In this document: piece after piece, positions 1-64,000 of the stretch
How the letters are laid out: every line of letters starts with the position of its first letter
How positions within the stretch are numbered: the stretch's first letter is position 1
Source of the DNA: Oreohelix idahoensis
Taxonomy: Eukaryota; Mollusca; Gastropoda; Stylommatophora; Oreohelicidae
Direction: 5' to 3'
DNA length: 64,000 nucleotides
NCBI GenBank assembly: GCA_024509875.1
Contig: JAMPIV010008055.1
Span: 1-64,000 of the forward strand
Notes under the pieces: model-generated
Told to the model about the DNA's origin: nothing
Database searches by the model: none
What the model saw: the letters and a program-made list of their open reading frames with translations, nothing else
Program-made: the position numbers and the translations under genes

Positions 1-190
1 TCATTCCTTCTCTAACTTAACAGCAGTCAAATATCCATTTACAGCTGGGTAGACTACAGCATGACGCTACAAAGCCAGTAATTTGTTGCCAGGTTTCAAA
101 TCTGGCTGCTTCGCCAGTGCTCTAACCACTCTTCCACTTGATGCTCAAAGGTGAAGGTAGTCCCATGGCAGACACTACAGAGTAAGCTGT
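1..190 (-). mobile_element. SINE-A, tRNA-derived
   Basis: Read on the minus strand it has a tRNA-like head with box A-like GTGGTTAGAGCACTGGC and box B-like GATTTGAAACC, then a body with CTACCCAGCTGTAAATGG. The same unit recurs at 25985, 29830, 61893 and 63395. Confidence 0.6.
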
Positions 191-206
191 AGCCAGGTTA
201 CCATGA

Positions 207-725
207 TACAGCACAAGCACAAAATTAAGATTATATCAGAGCTGTGTGCTTTCTGTGCTTCTCTATGGTGTGGAATGCTGGAGAGTTACAGAGAAGGAAA
301 TGTCAAAATTGTCCTCTTTTCACACAACATGCCTAAGAGAAATTCACCGAATCTTTTGGCCGAATACCATCACCAACCAAGATCTGCTTACTCAGAGCAA
401 GCAAGAGGACATGCACACCATCATAGCTGGCAGACGCTGGAGCTGGAATGGCCATGTCCTCAGAAGAGACCCCGATGCCATCACAAGAACAGCTATGCTT
501 TGGAACCCTGAAGGAAAACGAAAGAGAGGCCGACCAAAAACAACCTGGCGGAGGACTGTGGAGGCTGAGATGCAAAGAATGAACCAGAGTTGGGGCACTG
601 TACGAAGGATGGCCACCGACCGAGCAAAGTGGAATCAATTTGTTGTTGCCCTACAAGACGCCACTAGGCGTGATGGCCACTGACTGCTTTGACGGTCGGT
701 GGCTAAGGATCAAAGAAGAAGAAGA
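207..725 (+). mobile_element. LINE-A 5'-truncated insertion, 12-bp TSD
   Basis: Encodes the C-terminal end of a reverse transcriptase polyprotein (246-683: YGVECWRVTEKEM ... GRRWSWNGHVLRRDPDAI ... GRPKTTWRRTVEAEM) and ends in a (GAA)n tail. Flanked by a perfect 12-bp duplication, aggttaccatga, at 195-206 and 726-737. It is the best in-window comparison for the edited tract of the full-length LINE-A. Confidence 0.9.
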
Positions 726-822
726 AGGTTACCATGAAGAGTGTGTGTGTATTATAATTCCGCATTACATAAAACTGTAAGAAATAAACACTTCTGTATG
801 TTTGCTCTGCCTTGATACATAC

Positions 823-61281
<60,459 letters not shown>

Positions 61282-61555
61282 GATGAGCAGCCTTTGGAAG
61301 ACATGGTATTAGTAAATGCTTATAAATTTAACAATGACGCTTAATTCATGTTCTTTTCTTTTCATTTTTAATGAAAGTCATTGTGATATTCCGGTCAGTC
61401 ACTGGCCAAGGACCAAAGATGAAGAAGATTGACAAAGGAAGGTAGAAAAATACCTCAACCTGATACAAGCACAATTTATGAAGAGTCAAGGATTGTTTTC
61501 AGGCACAAGTTGGAAGCATAGCATCCAAGCCACAAGAAAAATGATGCATATTAAG

Positions 61556-61765
61556 ATCTCAACGAAAGTGAACAAGCAGTGATCTTCAGACTCCACACAG
61601 ACTACACCAGTTTGAGAAACCACCTATTCGAAAAGCTAACAATAGGAACTTCTGATACTTGTAACCATGGCACTGATGAAATGACCACTGAACATCTGCT
61701 GAAGTGCCCAGCATATAAGGAACCAAGGAAACACAAAATGGAGATAGCAACAACCTCAGGCTGAC
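61556..61765 (+). mobile_element. RNase-H LINE 3' tail fragment
   Basis: Reads VIFRLHTDYTSLRNHL ... CNHGTDEMTTEHLLKCPAY, the Cys-rich tail found after LINE RNase H domains. Upstream of the aminopeptidase start. Confidence 0.7.
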
Positions 61766-61892
61766 CATTGCTTTCTTTAAACACATTCAAATTGATGCCT
61801 GAAAGTGTGCGAAGAAGATGGAGAAATGTCTATCACTTGTTACAAAAATCTGAAAAGATGCATTTTAGCAGATTTAAAAAAATAAAAAAAAG

Positions 61893-62115
61893 GTAAAGAT
61901 AGTCCCATTGCAGATACTGCCGTAGGGGAGTGAAGTGTTAGAGAGTTCACCATACTAGGTCCAGTATTGAGAGGTGGTGTGACCCGTTCCTTTCCTCACT
62001 GCCTTTTCCTTCCCTAACTCAAAGAGCAGAGTGAGGTACCTATTTACATCTGGGTAGACTGGAGCGTATCGGTACCATGATTCTAACCCGAGACCTTTGC
62101 CGTAAGAGACCAGTG
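61893..62115 (-). mobile_element. SINE-A copy
   Basis: ggtaaagatagtcccattgc ... cagagtgaggtacctattta ... gagacctttgccgtaagaga; the tRNA-like head is damaged at the right end. Confidence 0.65.
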
Positions 62116-62249
62116 GTAGAGATTTAAAAAAAAAAAAATTTACTGTAACACTTAAAATAATCAGGAGTCTGTTTTCTTCCTTTTCTTTGATTTTATTATC
62201 TGTTGCCTTTAAACATATGGGAAAATTCAACTGCGAGAATGCACTAGTT

Positions 62250-63352
62250 CAGCCTCTCTTGGCAAAGTTAAAGGGTTCCAGGATCGTGACTTGGCAGCAT
62301 TATAATCCAGTCTATCATCTCCCATAAGAGAGAGAACTGGAAAACAAATACTTTGGACCACCCCCTTGGGAAAACTTCCATCAACCAACTGTCAAAACAC
62401 AACTGATAGATAAAACGGCCAACAAAGAAACACTACCCACAGTCTTGAAGACGTGTGCCTTGGAGACCATAAACAGCTACCCAACATCAACAATCCAGGC
62501 CTACACAGATGGTTCAGCTTTCAAGACCACCTCTTTTGCAGGATATGGCGTCTGCATATGGTACCTGGATGGATCCTCTTATTAGTTCTGTGACTCCTGT
62601 GGTGAAAATTGTTCAAATTACGAAGCAGAGGCTGAGGCCATCAAGACAGCCATTGAATTACTACACCAACAGTTTGACCTTATGGAACGAAAGCCATCAG
62701 ATATAGTGATTTTCAGTGACTTCATGTCTGTTCTGGAAGCACTTAAACAGACTCCATATGAAAACAAAGACATTTTTCTTATTGGAAGAGCAGTTCACAA
62801 CTTGATCACAGCCTACTCCATCAGTGTAACCCTACAGTGGATCCCTGGACACAGTGATCTAACTGGAAATGAGAAAGCTGATAGACTTGCAAAAACAGAA
62901 GCCTCTAAACAACAAAAGGACAGACCCTGCAGCATGAGAACAGTCAAACAGATTCTCAGAAACAACACAAGGGAAATCTGGCTGAACAGATGGGCAAACG
63001 GGCCGACTGGCCGAAATGTCATTAATGAAATGACCTGCCCAAAAGACAACGACAACATAAACAGACTAAGCAGGAGAAATCAAAGTCTTATCGTTCAGTT
63101 CCGAACAGGACACGCCAGAGTCAATAGCCATCTAAACCGTATCAACCCTCAGCACCTACCCATGTGTAGACACTGCTCTCATCCCTATGAAACATCCAGA
63201 CACCTCCTCATGGAGTGTCCATCATTCACAAATGCCAGGAAAAAACTTTTACAGACACCTCTGACAGTCACCAACTCACTATATGGAACATTAAAACAGC
63301 TGCAGAAAACCTGCACTTTTTTAAGAATGGCATTGGGCTGCCAAGAGTAGAT
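62250..63352 (+). mobile_element. LINE-H 3' part with RNase H
   Basis: Reads AYTDGSAF (Asp), EAEAEAIKTAI (Glu), VIFSDFMSVLEAL (Asp) and GNEKADRLAKTEA (Asp), then the Cys-rich tail CRHCSHPYETSRHLLMECP. A stop near 62580 breaks the front; 62682-63350 is open for 222 codons. Confidence 0.87.
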
Positions 63353-63394
63353 ATGCTCAGCAGCTATGGGATATCGACAACAACAACATCCAGT

Positions 63395-63560
63395 CTATGT
63401 AGATGTAAATGAGTACTTGACTCTGCTCTTGAGATAAGGAAGACAAAGGCAGCAAGGAAGGGAACTGGTCATTCCCACCTCATAAAGCTGGACCTAGTAT
63501 AGTGATCTTTAACACAGCACTCACCTATGGCAGTATCTCCTATGAAGCTACCTTTTTTTT
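63395..63560 (+). mobile_element. SINE-A body, plus orientation
   Basis: gactctgctcttgagataag ... ctcataaagctggacctagt ... ggcagtatctcctatgaagc, ending in a T run. The tRNA head is absent. Confidence 0.65.
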
Positions 63561-63599
63561 TATGCAATAGTCATTAATTAATTGATTCAACCATTACCA

Positions 63600-63860
63600 T
63601 TCAGCTCTCCAAAGGGGACATGTTTTCATCAACCGCAAGCCAAGTCCTTCTGTCACGTTCCATCCGCTCAAGGTCTTTCCATGAATTCCTCATGCCTTTC
63701 ATTTCTGTCTCCAGTTCTCTTCTCTATGTGCTCATCAGTCTGCCTCTTCTTCTCTTACCATGGGGATTTCAGAATAAGGACTGCCTTATAATATAAACGA
63801 GTTTTTCTCAGTGTGTGTCCTATCCATCGCCAGCGTCTTCTTCTCACCTCTTGTTCAGGA
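63600..63860 (-). mobile_element. LINE-B 3' fragment
   Basis: Reverse of the LINE-B terminal block (aagccaagtccttctgtcac ... gtgtgtcctatccatcgcca). Its inner end is cut by the SINE that follows. Confidence 0.75.
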
Positions 63861-63861
63861 G

Positions 63862-64000
63862 CCGCGCTGGTGTAATGGTTACCACACTACACTGGCGATC
63901 GGGTGATCCAGGTTCAAGCCCAGGCGAGGACATTTGAACGAGTCCCATCGACCGGGACTTGGACTGGATTAATTCGAGCCCTGGCGAAGACCAGGGACTG
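63862..64000 (+). mobile_element. tRNA-derived SINE, runs off right edge
   Basis: Head ggagccgcgctggtgtaatg (box A-like) and ggttcaagccc (box B) with tRNA spacing, then caggcgaggacatttgaacg... It interrupts LINE-B sequence. The intact promoter boxes suggest a young copy. Confidence 0.75.

Overview
This window is animal nuclear DNA: AT-rich, spliced, and mostly made of retroelements. The only host gene I can support is a single large gene on the minus strand for an M1-family zinc aminopeptidase, closest in local wording to glutamyl aminopeptidase/aminopeptidase N. Eleven exons were placed by eye. They run from the start codon at 61281 (exon 1, signal-anchor and N-terminal domain) to exon 11 at 823, and the last part of the C-terminal domain lies beyond the left edge. 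All ten introns have GT..AG ends and every junction keeps frame, giving about 757 codons spread over about 60.5 kb. An invertebrate animal is likely from the repeat content; I cannot name the phylum.

Layout, in transcription order from the right: 61.3-64.0 kb, upstream DNA with RNase-H LINE pieces and SINEs; 57.1-61.3 kb, exons 1-3, with a 52-bp tandem array against the exon 3 splice donor; 44.1-57.1 kb, exon 4 (zinc motif HELAH) and a 2.7-kb hAT-like element that ends beside its donor; 37-44 kb, exons 5-7 and a full-length 3.2-kb LINE (LINE-B) with a 12-bp target-site duplication (TSD); 22-37 kb, exons 8-9, a piggyBac relic and many LINE ends; 8.7-22.4 kb, intron 9, where LINE-C sits in a 33-bp minisatellite and is itself broken by LINE-A, LINE-D and LINE-E; 0.8-8.7 kb, a 36-bp array beginning at the exon 10 donor, a 1,300-bp Tc1-like transposon, and exon 11.

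Three things stand out. (1) The minisatellites beside exons 3 and 10 are built from the exon end plus its splice donor, so donor-like sites are repeated into the intron; at exon 10 four of them are in frame in 12-codon steps. (2) The full-length LINE-A carries a sharply bounded tract of about 1.4 kb with dense, strand-biased A-to-G change, as expected of ADAR-type hyper-editing before reverse transcription. (3) The aminopeptidase has Ser in place of Gly in its GAMEN exopeptidase motif.

LINE-A to LINE-M, SINE-A to SINE-D and Repeat-R are local labels used only here. Non-LTR elements are called from APE-type endonuclease, reverse transcriptase or RNase H motifs, 3' tails and TSDs. Homology statements come from recognising motifs, not from a search.
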